64,000 nucleotides of DNA from JAJTHB01 sp033763775. GTDB lineage: Bacteria; Pseudomonadota; Alphaproteobacteria; Rickettsiales; SXRF01. Below are positions 31,687 through 40,605 of this stretch, piece after piece. Numbering within the stretch: position 1 is the stretch's first letter; each line of letters begins with the position of its first letter. A model generated the notes under the pieces. The model was not told the origin of the DNA. It did not search any database and saw only the letters and a program-made list of their open reading frames with translations. Made by a program: the position numbers and the translations under genes. Location: the NCBI GenBank assembly GCA_033763775.1, contig JANRJW010000004.1:82363-146362 (forward strand). The letters run 5' to 3'.

Positions 31687-32444
31687 TGCGACATATCAGG
31701 CTGATTCCCCGCCTCGATATTAAAGGACCCAACCTGATTAAAGGCGTGCATCTCGAGGGACTGCGGGTGGTGGGGGATCCGCATGGCTATGCTGTGCGCT
31801 ATTATGAGCAGGGCGCCGATGAGCTGCTGTTCATGGATGCGGTGGCAAGCCTTTATGGCCGTAATCAACTGTCTCATATCATCGAACGCGCTGTGCAGCA
31901 TGTCTTTGTGCCGATTACTGTGGGCGGTGGCATTCGCAGCCTTGACGATGCGCGGCAGGTTCTGCGCGCTGGGGCAGATAAAATCGCTATCAACACCGCG
32001 GCAATAGCTCGGCCAGAGCTGGTATCAGAACTGGCGCAGCATCTTGGTGCGCAATGTGTGGTGGTTTCGATTGAGGCCAAAGAACAATCCCCCGGACACT
32101 GGGAGGCCTACACGGATAATGGCCGCGAGCGCAGCGGACGCGATGTCGTGGCATGGGCACAGCAGGCCGTGGCGCTGGGAGCAGGTGAGCTGCTCATTAC
32201 CTCGGTGGATCGCGAGGGGACGCGTCGCGGCTTTGATGTTGCATTACTTGCGGCCGTGGCAGCTGCGGTGAATGTGCCAGTGATTGCCAGTGGCGGCATG
32301 GGGCAACCGGCGCATGCGCTGGCCGCAGCGCAGGCCGGAGTGGATGCGGTGGCGGCGGCTGATCTGCTGCATTATCAGCGCTGCACTGTTGCCGATATCA
32401 AGCAGGCGCTGAGCAGCGGGGGAATGGCGGTGAGGAAGGTATGA
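31686..32444 (+). CDS. HisF-like synthase subunit for sugar amidination
   Basis: 252 aa TIM barrel. It retains both catalytic-type aspartates of HisF: D11 in PRLDIKGPNLIKG and the Asp in LLITSVDREGT. It is an accessory paralogue of the histidine-pathway enzyme. Paired with the HisH-like glutaminase it would feed ammonia to the amidotransferase. Its start (ATG at 31686) overlaps the preceding stop. No other his gene is nearby, which supports a glycan role. Confidence 0.88.
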   Translation: MRHIRLIPRLDIKGPNLIKGVHLEGLRVVGDPHGYAVRYYEQGADELLFMDAVASLYGRNQLSHIIERAVQHVFVPITVGGGIRSLDDARQVLRAGADKIAINTAAIARPELVSELAQHLGAQCVVVSIEAKEQSPGHWEAYTDNGRERSGRDVVAWAQQAVALGAGELLITSVDREGTRRGFDVALLAAVAAAVNVPVIASGGMGQPAHALAAAQAGVDAVAAADLLHYQRCTVADIKQALSSGGMAVRKV

Positions 32445-33091
32445 CGCAGGTCACGGTGGTGGATTATGGCGCAGGCAACCTGCTGAGTGTCGTGCGCGCA
32501 TTATCGCATGTGGGGGCAGAGGTGCGCGTGACCCAGCGAGCAGAAGATATCGCGGCGGCAGGCAGGCTGGTGCTGCCGGGGGTAGGGGCTTTTGCGGATT
32601 GCATGCAGGCGCTCAGGCAGCTGAGTCTGGTGGAACCACTGCGCGCTTATCTCATGGCCGGCCGGCCTTACCTTGGCATCTGTGTTGGTATGCAGGTGTT
32701 GTTTGAGGTGGGGGAGGAATACGGAGAGCATGAGGGGCTTGGCATCATGGCCGGCCGTGTCGTGCGTATTCCACCGCAGGATGGCCGCGGCCAGTCACTT
32801 AAAATTCCGCATATTGGCTGGAGCCCGCTTTGTCCCGCTCGCGGCCAGGATTGGGCAGAAACCCCGCTGGCACCTCTGGCTGGCGACATGCCGCGCGATG
32901 TTTATTTTGTGCATTCCTACATGGCGCAGCCCAGCCATGGCGATGATTGCCTGGCCAAGGTTCAATATCATGGGCTTTCCATCTGTGCAGCGGTGCGGCG
33001 AGGGCAGGTGTATGGGGTGCAGTTTCACCCCGAAAAAAGCGGCGCTAGCGGGCTTTCAATTCTCAAGCAGTTTATTGCCGGTGTGCCGTGA
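32441..33091 (+). CDS. HisH-like glutamine amidotransferase subunit
   Basis: 216 aa class I glutaminase. The nucleophile is C81 in YLGICVGMQVLF, and the His-Glu pair is H196 and E198 in GVQFHPEKS. It releases ammonia from glutamine for the HisF-like/amidotransferase complex. It overlaps the hisF-like gene by 4 nt and its end overlaps the convergent glycosyltransferase gene by 36 nt. Confidence 0.9.
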   Translation: MTQVTVVDYGAGNLLSVVRALSHVGAEVRVTQRAEDIAAAGRLVLPGVGAFADCMQALRQLSLVEPLRAYLMAGRPYLGICVGMQVLFEVGEEYGEHEGLGIMAGRVVRIPPQDGRGQSLKIPHIGWSPLCPARGQDWAETPLAPLAGDMPRDVYFVHSYMAQPSHGDDCLAKVQYHGLSICAAVRRGQVYGVQFHPEKSGASGLSILKQFIAGVP

Positions 33092-34336
33092 GAGAATCTC
33101 GATGATCGCGCGCGCAGCGGCGGGGGCGGCTTTTTCCTGAGGCAGTAGCTTTCTGGCTGTGGCCTGATGCGAGCGTATGGCTGTTGTGTCATAGAGCGCG
33201 CCTTTGAGCGCTGCAGCCATGGCGCTGGCGCTGCTGACCTGCCATGCCAAGCCCCATGCTGCAAGCGGCATATCGCACGGCCCTTCGTAATATTGCAGCT
33301 GAATGAGTGGTTTTTCCATCAGCACAGCTTCCAGACCAACCGTGGAAGTATAGGTAGAAACCGCATCCACAGCGCTCAGCAGCGGATAAAGGGGAAGACT
33401 TCCTGCATAGTAGGCATGTGGTATGGAGCGGTTTTTCAGCCAGCGATCATAAGGCGCGCGTGGCTGTGACGGGTGTGGCCTGATAAGCAGCGCTGCATCG
33501 CAGGATATGCAGGCCGCAGCCCAGTCCTCGAGATCGCGGATGACTTCTTCTTCACTGCGTTGATGCAGGGTCAGGCTTGGCACGTGCCAGTAAGCGGGCA
33601 TATCCACCCATAGCAGCGTTTTCATACCGTTAGGAAGCTGCGGCAGATGCATGCGCAGCAATTCGGTGTCACGATTACCGCGATAATCGTACGCAGCGTC
33701 AAACGCCGGGTTGCCAATCAGGCGATAGTTCTGCCGCGGCACGCGCACACCCTCGCGCTCGAGATTGTCGATGACCTTTTCGCTCATGACAAAAAGATAG
33801 TCGGCCTCCAGCACATGAAAATGAAGCATGCCAAAAAGATCTACCAGTGCAATACTCGGAATGCTGCGCCGGCGCGCAACTTCCACCACGGCGCGCTCAC
33901 TGCGCGGAGAGTTCGTGACAACCACCAGATCCGGCTGGATGCGATCCAGCACACGCTCCATGACGCTGATAGGAACAAAGGCTTGCCTGCCCTCGCGTTC
34001 AAATTGCTCGCGCGCACGCTGCTCCCCCAGACGCTGCACCATGTCGTGGTAGGACAGCCCGAGATAGGCGATTGATTCTTCTTTCGCGATACCGCTTTCA
34101 TCACGGTGGTGGGTGGCCGCCAGACGTTCGCCGATGGCCAGTGCCTGCGTATCGTCAGCGGTCACAAAATCGAGAAAACCATGGCAGGCAATGCCATGAT
34201 CCTTGAACATGGCGGCGGCAGTGGTGAGTGCCAGCACCTGAATGTTCAGCGCGGGATGCTGCTGCAATAGCTGAATGACGGGTATGAGCATGCGCGCATG
34301 CCCGCCCCCATAAGTGACAAATAGCAATGTGGGCAC
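33056..34336 (-). CDS. GT-B-type glycosyltransferase, possible nonulosonate transferase
   Basis: 426 aa. The N-terminus MPTLLFVTYGGGHARMLIPVIQLL is a Rossmann nucleotide-sugar type. The second half holds LLIRPHPSQPRAPYDRW and STYTSTVGLEAVLMEKPLIQLQYY, like CDP-glycerol and capsule (CMP-sugar) transferases with RPHP and S/TS.G.E motifs. A donor such as CMP-legionaminate is plausible from the neighbours but not proven. It lies 3 nt after the methyltransferase and is the last gene of the operon 39898-33056. Confidence 0.75.
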   Translation of the reverse strand: MPTLLFVTYGGGHARMLIPVIQLLQQHPALNIQVLALTTAAAMFKDHGIACHGFLDFVTADDTQALAIGERLAATHHRDESGIAKEESIAYLGLSYHDMVQRLGEQRAREQFEREGRQAFVPISVMERVLDRIQPDLVVVTNSPRSERAVVEVARRRSIPSIALVDLFGMLHFHVLEADYLFVMSEKVIDNLEREGVRVPRQNYRLIGNPAFDAAYDYRGNRDTELLRMHLPQLPNGMKTLLWVDMPAYWHVPSLTLHQRSEEEVIRDLEDWAAACISCDAALLIRPHPSQPRAPYDRWLKNRSIPHAYYAGSLPLYPLLSAVDAVSTYTSTVGLEAVLMEKPLIQLQYYEGPCDMPLAAWGLAWQVSSASAMAAALKGALYDTTAIRSHQATARKLLPQEKAAPAAARAIIEILSRHTGNKLLEN

Positions 34337-34339
34337 GCT

Positions 34340-35185
34340 TCAGGCCCTGACAGCAAACATCAAGCGATCTTTGAGCATCGGCCAGAGTTTCATAGGATCC
34401 GCGCTGCCCTGAGCTTGGAACGGCTCGGTGAGGATGGTGTGGTCGCGAACCAGCTTGAAACCATGGCGCGCAAACATGCTGGCAAAATCATCACGCGGAT
34501 AGCCGCCCGGGTAAGCATCAGCAAGATCTTCCACATAAATTCCTTTGGCACTGACACGGCAGATCTCCGCCATGAAGCGCTCGGCCGGTTCATCTTCAAG
34601 GATCTCGAAGACACCGGTGGTCAGCGCGTAGTCAAAGTGCTTATCTGCATCAACAATGCCCTTGCCCACGACATCGCACTCATCAAAGCGCAGGGTGATC
34701 ATGGGGTGCGGTGATGTGCAATGTTCTCTGGCATTGATGATGCGCGAAGCATTCAGGTCATAGCCGACAATTTCCAGCGCGTGTCCGCCATAACCCTTTT
34801 TTTTCCAGCACTGTGCAATAAAGTCTGCCACACGCTGCGTGACATCACCATCGCCGCAGCCAAGATCCAGCACGCGCCTGACATCCGGCGCGGCGAAGCG
34901 TTCCCACTCCAATGGTGCGATGTACCACGCTTTGCGATCCTTGAGGTATTCCCAGCGCTTGCGATCAATCGGCTTATGTGCGGTTTTGTAGTAGTGATCA
35001 TAGTTTTTCTGCTGCATGTAATCTTTGCGCTTCTGCGTGTAGATGGCATGCGCCTCGTGCTGATAGGGGTTGTTCCAGCGCAGATCGAGCTGCTCGGGTT
35101 TGAAATCTTCGAGCGCGCGCAGCGGATTGGTATCCAGACCCCAGGCGCGGATGGCTGCAAAATCTTGTTCTTGCGGGTTAAACAC
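34340..35185 (-). CDS. SAM-dependent methyltransferase
   Basis: 281 aa class I methyltransferase with the SAM-binding loop VRRVLDLGCGDGDVTQRVADF at about 103-123 and an acidic second motif EIVGYDLNAS. The N-terminal 90 residues are charged and specific to this protein. In Campylobacter a methyltransferase (PtmH) N-methylates the acetamidino group of legionaminic acid. A similar role is possible here, as the amidotransferase system lies next door. O-methylation of a sugar is the main alternative. Confidence 0.8.
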   Translation of the reverse strand: MFNPQEQDFAAIRAWGLDTNPLRALEDFKPEQLDLRWNNPYQHEAHAIYTQKRKDYMQQKNYDHYYKTAHKPIDRKRWEYLKDRKAWYIAPLEWERFAAPDVRRVLDLGCGDGDVTQRVADFIAQCWKKKGYGGHALEIVGYDLNASRIINAREHCTSPHPMITLRFDECDVVGKGIVDADKHFDYALTTGVFEILEDEPAERFMAEICRVSAKGIYVEDLADAYPGGYPRDDFASMFARHGFKLVRDHTILTEPFQAQGSADPMKLWPMLKDRLMFAVRA

Positions 35186-35249
35186 GGTGCCTCCTTGATG
35201 ATTGGTCTGCTCTCAGGCAAACCCGATTGAATTCAAATCGGCCAACCCT

Positions 35250-36059
35250 TTACCACGCACTCAGGCCACCATCAACAATGATATTCTGGCCGGTGATGTA
35301 GCTGGAGGCGTCGGAAGCCAGAAACACCAGCGCACCAGTCATTTCCTGCGGCTGCGCCATTCGGCCAAGGGGCACGCGGGCGCTGTAGCGATCCTTGAAG
35401 GTCTGGTTCTGGCCGCTTTCCACCCCGCCCGGTGTGAGCGTATTCACGCGCACGCCGCGCCCTGCCCAATAGGTGGCAAGGTGGCGTGTCAGCCCGACAA
35501 CGGCTGCTTTGGAAGCGCTGTAGACTGCGGGAGTGTTGATGTGGTGGCCAAGATAGTCTGACCCTTCATAAATGCGCTGGTCGGGCGCTAGAATGCCATA
35601 GATGGAAGCCGTTTGAATGATGCTGCCACGACCACGTCTGGCCATTTCACCGCCGATATGCTTGGCAACGAGAAACATGCCATCAACATTCACGCGCATG
35701 ACTTCCTGCCAGACATCATCTTGAAACGTTTCCACGCTATCAAAGAAACGCGCAAGATCGGCGGGTTTGGTGGCGGCGTTGTTGTGCAGAATATCAATGC
35801 CGCCATAGGTGCTGCACACGCGGTCTTTCAGGTGTATGACTGCCTGTTCATCGGTGATATCCATGCCGATGGCCAGCGGCTTACCGGGCAGGCTTGCGGC
35901 CACCTGCTGCGCTGCGTCCTGATTGCGATCAACCACCACCACATTGGCGCCATACGCCGCCAGCGCATGGCAGAAATATCTGCCCAGAATGCCGCCGCCG
36001 CCGGTGACGATGGCGGTGCGCTCGCTGAGATCGAACAGACAGGTAGATGGGTGGGTCAT
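35250..36059 (-). CDS. Short-chain dehydrogenase/reductase, PtmA-like
   Basis: 269 aa classical SDR. The cofactor motif is TGGGGILGRYFCHAL, the structural motif is HNNAA, and the catalytic residues are Ser in QTASIYG and YSASK. The C-terminus SSYITGQNIIVDGGLSAW is typical. It is close in style to flagellin-modification PtmA oxidoreductases, which accompany legF. The substrate is unknown. It overlaps legF by 4 nt. Confidence 0.87.
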   Translation of the reverse strand: MTHPSTCLFDLSERTAIVTGGGGILGRYFCHALAAYGANVVVVDRNQDAAQQVAASLPGKPLAIGMDITDEQAVIHLKDRVCSTYGGIDILHNNAATKPADLARFFDSVETFQDDVWQEVMRVNVDGMFLVAKHIGGEMARRGRGSIIQTASIYGILAPDQRIYEGSDYLGHHINTPAVYSASKAAVVGLTRHLATYWAGRGVRVNTLTPGGVESGQNQTFKDRYSARVPLGRMAQPQEMTGALVFLASDASSYITGQNIIVDGGLSAW

Positions 36060-36760
36060 GGCAACCTTCGTTTCATTATCAGTTCAACGATGTCGAAATC
36101 CAGTTCGTCATCAATATCAATCGATCGCTCGCGCGGCATCTCAAACAGGCGGGTATCGTCATAAAAAACTTTTGGATCCGCAAGAAAGCGCGCCTTGTTC
36201 CAGACATAAATCGATGCGTTCATATCAAAACATGCCGGGCTGTCCTGACGCCGCACCACGTTTTGAGGAAGTGTTTTGCTGAGGCGCACGATATGGTTGG
36301 CATCGCGCTCAACAAGATTAAAATAGGGCGAGCGATGCGCCGGTGCTGCGGTGATGACGCTGGTGGCATCATGCGACACCAGCAGCGCCACTGCTCCACG
36401 AATATCTTCTGGTCGTCGCAGCGGTGAGGTGGCGTCGAGATCCACGTTTATGTCGTAATTGACGCCAGTGATGGATTCCACGGTTTGCACCGCATGAGCA
36501 ATGGCGGGCACTTTGGCCGCCTCGCTGGTGGCCATGGCCGGAGGGCGCGCAATCGCAAGATCCGCACCGAAGGTTTTGGCGGTGCTTAGAATATCCGGAT
36601 GATCGCTGCTGACGGCAATGCAGTCAAAGAGGCCGCTGGCGCGCGCCTGTTCAATGGAATAGGCCAGCAGAGGCTTGCCAAGCAGTGGTCTGATGTTTTT
36701 ACCGGGCACCCCCACCGAGCCGCCGCGCGCACAAATGGTGCAAACCATACGTGAATTCAT
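36056..36760 (-). CDS. legF: CMP-legionaminate synthase (acylneuraminate cytidylyltransferase, LegF/PtmB)
   Basis: 234 aa. The CTP-binding signature CTICARGGSVGVPGKNIRPLLGKPLLAYSI is at the N-terminus; further motifs are ISSDHP-like AVSSDHPDIL and DLDATSPLRRPEDI. The enzyme activates the nonulosonic acid with CTP to give the donor for transfer. The four overlapping neighbours share its operon. The Leg assignment rests on context. Confidence 0.92.
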   Translation of the reverse strand: MNSRMVCTICARGGSVGVPGKNIRPLLGKPLLAYSIEQARASGLFDCIAVSSDHPDILSTAKTFGADLAIARPPAMATSEAAKVPAIAHAVQTVESITGVNYDINVDLDATSPLRRPEDIRGAVALLVSHDATSVITAAPAHRSPYFNLVERDANHIVRLSKTLPQNVVRRQDSPACFDMNASIYVWNKARFLADPKVFYDDTRLFEMPRERSIDIDDELDFDIVELIMKRRLP

Positions 36761-37635
36761 GGCGCCACCTTATCGATCAGCTGGCAAAGCGCAAGTGCCT
36801 CGTCCAAGCGGCACAGATTACTGCCACTATCCAGCCATGTGCGATGCATGGCCTGATAGGGATCGTCGCGATCCACGCTGAAGTTCTGAGTGCTGCTTCC
36901 CAGCTTTAATGTGCCGGCGATGAGATCAAGCGTGATGCTTGCATCCTCAGTGTTGATCCACCACTTGCGCTTGGGCTCGTGGTCAAGGTAATTCAGCTGC
37001 AGCGAGATGACCGGACAATTCGTGCAGCTCAGTGCCAGCGCGGCTGCATCCTCGCTATCGACCGTGAGGTTTGATGTGCGCGCGGTGATGGCGTGGCACT
37101 GTGTGATGGTTCCCAGAAGATATTGCAGCAAATCCAGCTCGTGGGACAGGTCGCGCACCACCCCGCCGCCCTGCGCTTTGTAAGCGGAGTAGGTTTGCCT
37201 CACCTCGCGCCCGGGGCGCCACTGCCCCAGATGTTGCCCCACATAGGCATGCACCGAAAGCACTCTGCGCTCGCGCAGGTAATGCTTCAGCGCCACCACC
37301 GCCGGATGAAAGCGCAGCTGGTAGGCGACATGCACTGTCATGGGATACGAGGCCGCAAGATCGCCCGCATGATGTGCCAGTGGCTTTTCCACCAGCACCT
37401 GCCCGGTAAATCCTGCTTCGGCCAGCTCACGCAGCGCCGCGCCATGGCGCGAGGTCTGGGTGCAGATGATAACATGTGTGAAGGGGGCGGCGCTCAGCGC
37501 CTCGCGGATGCTGCGATGGCGCGGAAAATCCTCGCAGGGCTGAGAGGTCACCACCTCGACAGCTTTTGCTAACGGTGCAAGCAGCCGCGCATGGCGCTTA
37601 CCGATGGAACCGTAGCCAACGACGAGAAATATCAC
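36757..37635 (-). CDS. Gfo/Idh/MocA-family oxidoreductase, PtmF-like
   Basis: 292 aa. The Rossmann loop GYGSIGKRHARLLAPL is at the N-terminus, and the EKP motif (LVEKPLAHHA) carries the catalytic lysine. GGGVVRDLSHELDLLQYLLG is the usual His-containing active-site helix. PtmF of the Campylobacter legionaminate locus belongs to this family. It overlaps legF by 4 nt and the flippase gene by 38 nt. Confidence 0.87.
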   Translation of the reverse strand: MIFLVVGYGSIGKRHARLLAPLAKAVEVVTSQPCEDFPRHRSIREALSAAPFTHVIICTQTSRHGAALRELAEAGFTGQVLVEKPLAHHAGDLAASYPMTVHVAYQLRFHPAVVALKHYLRERRVLSVHAYVGQHLGQWRPGREVRQTYSAYKAQGGGVVRDLSHELDLLQYLLGTITQCHAITARTSNLTVDSEDAAALALSCTNCPVISLQLNYLDHEPKRKWWINTEDASITLDLIAGTLKLGSSTQNFSVDRDDPYQAMHRTWLDSGSNLCRLDEALALCQLIDKVAP

Positions 37636-39061
37636 GTGCCATCTCCCTTACATGCGATAGCTGATACATGCCCACAGCAAGGATAATTAGTCCAGTGAGA
37701 ATGGAAAGCGCGAGGCCTGCCAGAGGCCCATCATGCATCTCGTGGTGCAGCAGCGCCAGCGGCGCAAACAGTACGCCCATCACCAGCGCGGTGGTGAAAT
37801 ATTCCCGCGATGGCTTGCGCCTGAGGCCAACATGCTTGCCTGCACGCAGTGCCAGCCAGAGCACCGGTGCATTCAATGCCAGCACAAATCCGATCAGAAT
37901 GCCGGTTTCACCCGCCAGTACACCACCTGCAAGGCAACCCGCAGACAACAATAATACCAGCAATACATTGGCTGCCAGCACGGGCTTGGTATGCTCATGA
38001 GCATAGAGCATCTGTTGCCACAGCGACATCAGCACAATGCCCGGTGTCGCCCAGATGCCGAGGCTGATCATGGCGCCGACTTCTGCAACATCTGCATCGG
38101 TCATTGCGCCGTAGCCAAAGCAGATTCTGGCAATATCTTCACCCGCCAGCGATACGGCGGCGGCCAGTGCCAGCGAGATCACCCAGCCGAGCTTCAGGCT
38201 CAGGCTGTAACGATCTGTGTCAGAAGTGGTCGTGTGGGTGCGCACGCTGACAAACCACGGCAGAATCACCATATAGACGACTGTTTGAATCAGTGTGGCG
38301 GGAAATACCAGCAGCTTGAATGCATAGTTAAACAGCGCAAAAGATTGAAGCGACAGCATCGCCACCATCGCGTAAGGCAGATAAAATGGCAAAATGCCAA
38401 GCAGATTAGCCCCCGCAGAATGAAGGTAGCCAGCCAGCAGCCGCCGATCAATCTGCCAGCTGCGGCTGGGGCTGGGACATGGTTGCGGCAGCGCTCGGCG
38501 ATAGGCGATGGCGTGGGCAACGAGACGGATCGCCACCGCGCTTAAGGCGCCCAGCGCCAGCAATTTCAGCTCGGTCGGTGCAAAGAGAAGCACCAGCAGC
38601 ACCATGCCGTTAAAGATAGCACTTGCGAAAGCTGGCACCAGAAAACGCTGGCGATATTGCAGGTAGACCGTGAGGGCGGCCGTGGCACCAATCAGTGGAA
38701 AGCAGGCGATCGCCAGCCATAGGGCTGACCGATATGGCGTATCAGGCAGCAGCGCCATGATGATCAGTGCGATGATGCCAAACGTCGCCACGGTGCACCA
38801 TAACACTTGCCAGAGCAGCGCCAGAATCTCGGGCTGTTTGCGCGCCGCAAAAGCCGGAAGCATCACCGCGCCCAGCGCGGTGCCGATCAGTGCGGCGGTG
38901 ATGATATCGGGTATGATCAGCAGAGCAATCGCGACACTGGCTTCATCGCTGCTGCCATAGCGTGCAGCGATGACCATTTCGCGTAGTAGCCCCATGACAC
39001 GGCCAACCAGCATTCCAACGGTAAACAGCGCGCTGGCAGAAAGCAGTGTTTTGAGTTTCAT
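37598..39061 (-). CDS. MurJ/MviN-like lipid-linked oligosaccharide flippase
   Basis: 487 aa with about 14 hydrophobic helices. The N-terminal SALFTVGMLVGRVMGLLREMVIAARYG matches the MurJ-type opening. Because it sits in the glycan operon, it probably flips an undecaprenyl-linked sugar chain and is not the essential lipid II flippase, though the latter cannot be excluded by sequence alone. Its 3' end overlaps the PtmF-like gene by 38 nt, and 33 nt separate it from the upstream binding protein. Confidence 0.85.
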   Translation of the reverse strand: MKLKTLLSASALFTVGMLVGRVMGLLREMVIAARYGSSDEASVAIALLIIPDIITAALIGTALGAVMLPAFAARKQPEILALLWQVLWCTVATFGIIALIIMALLPDTPYRSALWLAIACFPLIGATAALTVYLQYRQRFLVPAFASAIFNGMVLLVLLFAPTELKLLALGALSAVAIRLVAHAIAYRRALPQPCPSPSRSWQIDRRLLAGYLHSAGANLLGILPFYLPYAMVAMLSLQSFALFNYAFKLLVFPATLIQTVVYMVILPWFVSVRTHTTTSDTDRYSLSLKLGWVISLALAAAVSLAGEDIARICFGYGAMTDADVAEVGAMISLGIWATPGIVLMSLWQQMLYAHEHTKPVLAANVLLVLLLSAGCLAGGVLAGETGILIGFVLALNAPVLWLALRAGKHVGLRRKPSREYFTTALVMGVLFAPLALLHHEMHDGPLAGLALSILTGLIILAVGMYQLSHVREMARDISRRWLRFHR

Positions 39062-39094
39062 GACGGCGGGCGCGCAGGGGAGAACATGGCCGGA

Positions 39095-39898
39095 CTACCT
39101 GCGCCAGTCTTTGACATGGTAGCGTGCAAGAATTGCCTCGAGATCGCCGTTTTCACGCAGTCTGGCCAGACCACGATCAAGCAGCTCAGCATAGTGAGAT
39201 GATTTAGGATCTGCTGGTGAGAAGGCCAGATAAACACCGTTTTTATCAGAAATGGGCAGACGTCCCGCCAGTATGATGCGTTTTTCAAGATCATGCTGCG
39301 AAAGGTAGTAACTCATCACCAGCGCATCTTCCATCACCACATCAATATCGCCGGAAAGAAGTAGCTCGATATTGTCTTGCAGAACATGATTACCGCTTGC
39401 CATGTGGATGCGCGCGGGATCATCGCGGTGGTGCTCGATGTAGGTATCAATCACCTGGCCATATGAATAAGCAGCCGCCACCCCAAGACGCACAGAATTA
39501 AGCGAATCACGCCCGAGATAGCGCCAGCGGCTGGTGGAAAGCACAAAAAACTGAATCTGCGGCCAGCCCTGCTCAAGATTCGGAAACACGAAATCTGGCG
39601 CATCTTCAGGTGCAGCGCCCACCACAGCGCTAAACTCGCCGCGGCGGGTTTTTTCCAGCGCCTCCTGCCATGGCATGGTATCGTAGGTAACCCGTATGCC
39701 TTCTTTTTCAAACACCGCGCGGGCAATATCCACGATGAAGCCCTGATGTTCGCTGCTGGGCGCGCAGTTATAAGGGCACCACTCATCTGCCACGAGAGCG
39801 ATGGTAGGCGTGTTATCCGCCGCCGATGTCTCGCTCAGGCTGGCCAGAGCCGGGCTATGGGCGAGCAGCATCAGGATAATCAAAAAAGAACGAAGCAC
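39095..39898 (-). CDS. Extracellular solute-binding protein, family 3
   Basis: 267 aa with a signal peptide (residues 1-19, ending ALA). The mature part shows IALVADEWCPYNC, GFIVDIARAVFEKEGIRV, the DVVMED loop and the final LLDRGLARLRENGDLEAILARYH, as in polar amino-acid binding proteins. No permease or ATPase gene is nearby; similar orphan proteins can act as sensors or enzymes of the periplasm. It is the first gene of the operon that continues into the flippase. Confidence 0.85.
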   Translation of the reverse strand: MLRSFLIILMLLAHSPALASLSETSAADNTPTIALVADEWCPYNCAPSSEHQGFIVDIARAVFEKEGIRVTYDTMPWQEALEKTRRGEFSAVVGAAPEDAPDFVFPNLEQGWPQIQFFVLSTSRWRYLGRDSLNSVRLGVAAAYSYGQVIDTYIEHHRDDPARIHMASGNHVLQDNIELLLSGDIDVVMEDALVMSYYLSQHDLEKRIILAGRLPISDKNGVYLAFSPADPKSSHYAELLDRGLARLRENGDLEAILARYHVKDWRR

Positions 39899-40230
39899 GG
39901 CTCCACAGCTCCCTTGGTTTCAGGCTGGATTTTTCGCACTGAACGGGCAGCGGTGTCAATGAAATTTGTGCAGTGCGGCGAATGGCGCAAGGAGGGGGAT
40001 AGATTCGTATTGTTTTAACAACGCTCAGCCTATGGGCGCCTGCGGCGTCCAAGCTTTGTCTCGGCTATCGCCTCGCAAAGTCTTGTCGAACCTCATATCG
40101 GTTCTCATCACCAGCATCATTGAGTGAAGCAGGCGCAGCCGCACCTGCTTCACTCAATGGCGGTGCGTAGTGCGCCAGCCTCTTAAAATTTCTCTCGCAG
40201 AAGCCTGAAGTAGCCAGAAGAACTTGGATT
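39899..40230. other. Intergenic stretch holding islet repeat copy 1
   Basis: About 330 nt without a gene. It holds the left direct repeat (39983-40163), which begins with a degenerate copy of the tRNA-Ser 3' end. No other feature is seen. Confidence 0.6.
39983..40163. repeat. Islet direct repeat, copy 1
   Basis: About 180 bp matching 42404-42587 with an estimated 93% identity by eye and one small indel. It includes GTTGTTTTAACAAC, a CTTTG...CAAAG hairpin and the perfect 15 bp stem ATTGAGTGAAGCAGG/CCTGCTTCACTCAAT. It starts TGGCGCAAGGAGGGGGAT, a degenerate version of the tRNA-Ser 3' end. Confidence 0.9.
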
Positions 40231-40602
40231 TTACTGACCAGTTTTGTCTACTCCAAATCTCAGGTTATTATTGTCTGGATCACGAATGTATAACTCGTAC
40301 ATTTTCCAAGGCTGAAGCGTAGGCTTCATCTCAATGCATGATGATGCCGACGTAACCAGCCGTTTGTGAAGCACGTCGATATCATCCATGTAAAAATATA
40401 TGGCTGAACCAAAAGCGCAATCGCCCGCAAAAGAACTGATATGAATTTCCTGATTAAAAAGGGATATGGAGGCGTAAGAGGGGTTTGGGCTTTGTTGATC
40501 CTGCTGCCACTGCCAGTTCAACTTAGCTCCAAGAATTTCTTGATAAAACAGCAAGGAACGAAACATATCAAAAGATTTCAGCAAAGGAACAAGTTTTTGC
40601 AC
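40231..40602 (-). CDS. VOC-superfamily (glyoxalase/bleomycin-resistance-like) protein
   Basis: 123 aa with the beta-alpha-beta-beta-beta pattern of the VOC fold: SFDMFRSLLFYQEILGAKLNWQWQQD and a C-terminal LYIRDPDNNNLRFGV. Such proteins are metal-dependent lyases, dioxygenases or drug-binding resistance proteins. It lies 3 nt after a second VOC gene and both look like one transcription unit. GC is below that of the flanking core genes. The substrate cannot be named. Confidence 0.8.
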   Translation of the reverse strand: MQKLVPLLKSFDMFRSLLFYQEILGAKLNWQWQQDQQSPNPSYASISLFNQEIHISSFAGDCAFGSAIYFYMDDIDVLHKRLVTSASSCIEMKPTLQPWKMYELYIRDPDNNNLRFGVDKTGQ

Positions 40603-40605
40603 AGA

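Noticed and set aside
32668..32889. Small frames opposite the hisH-like gene
   Set aside because: No ribosome-binding site, no conservation pattern; shadow frames.
31686..33091. Histidine biosynthesis hisF-hisH operon
   Set aside because: No other his gene is adjacent, and the pair follows the sugar amidotransferase with overlapping codons, which points to a glycan role.
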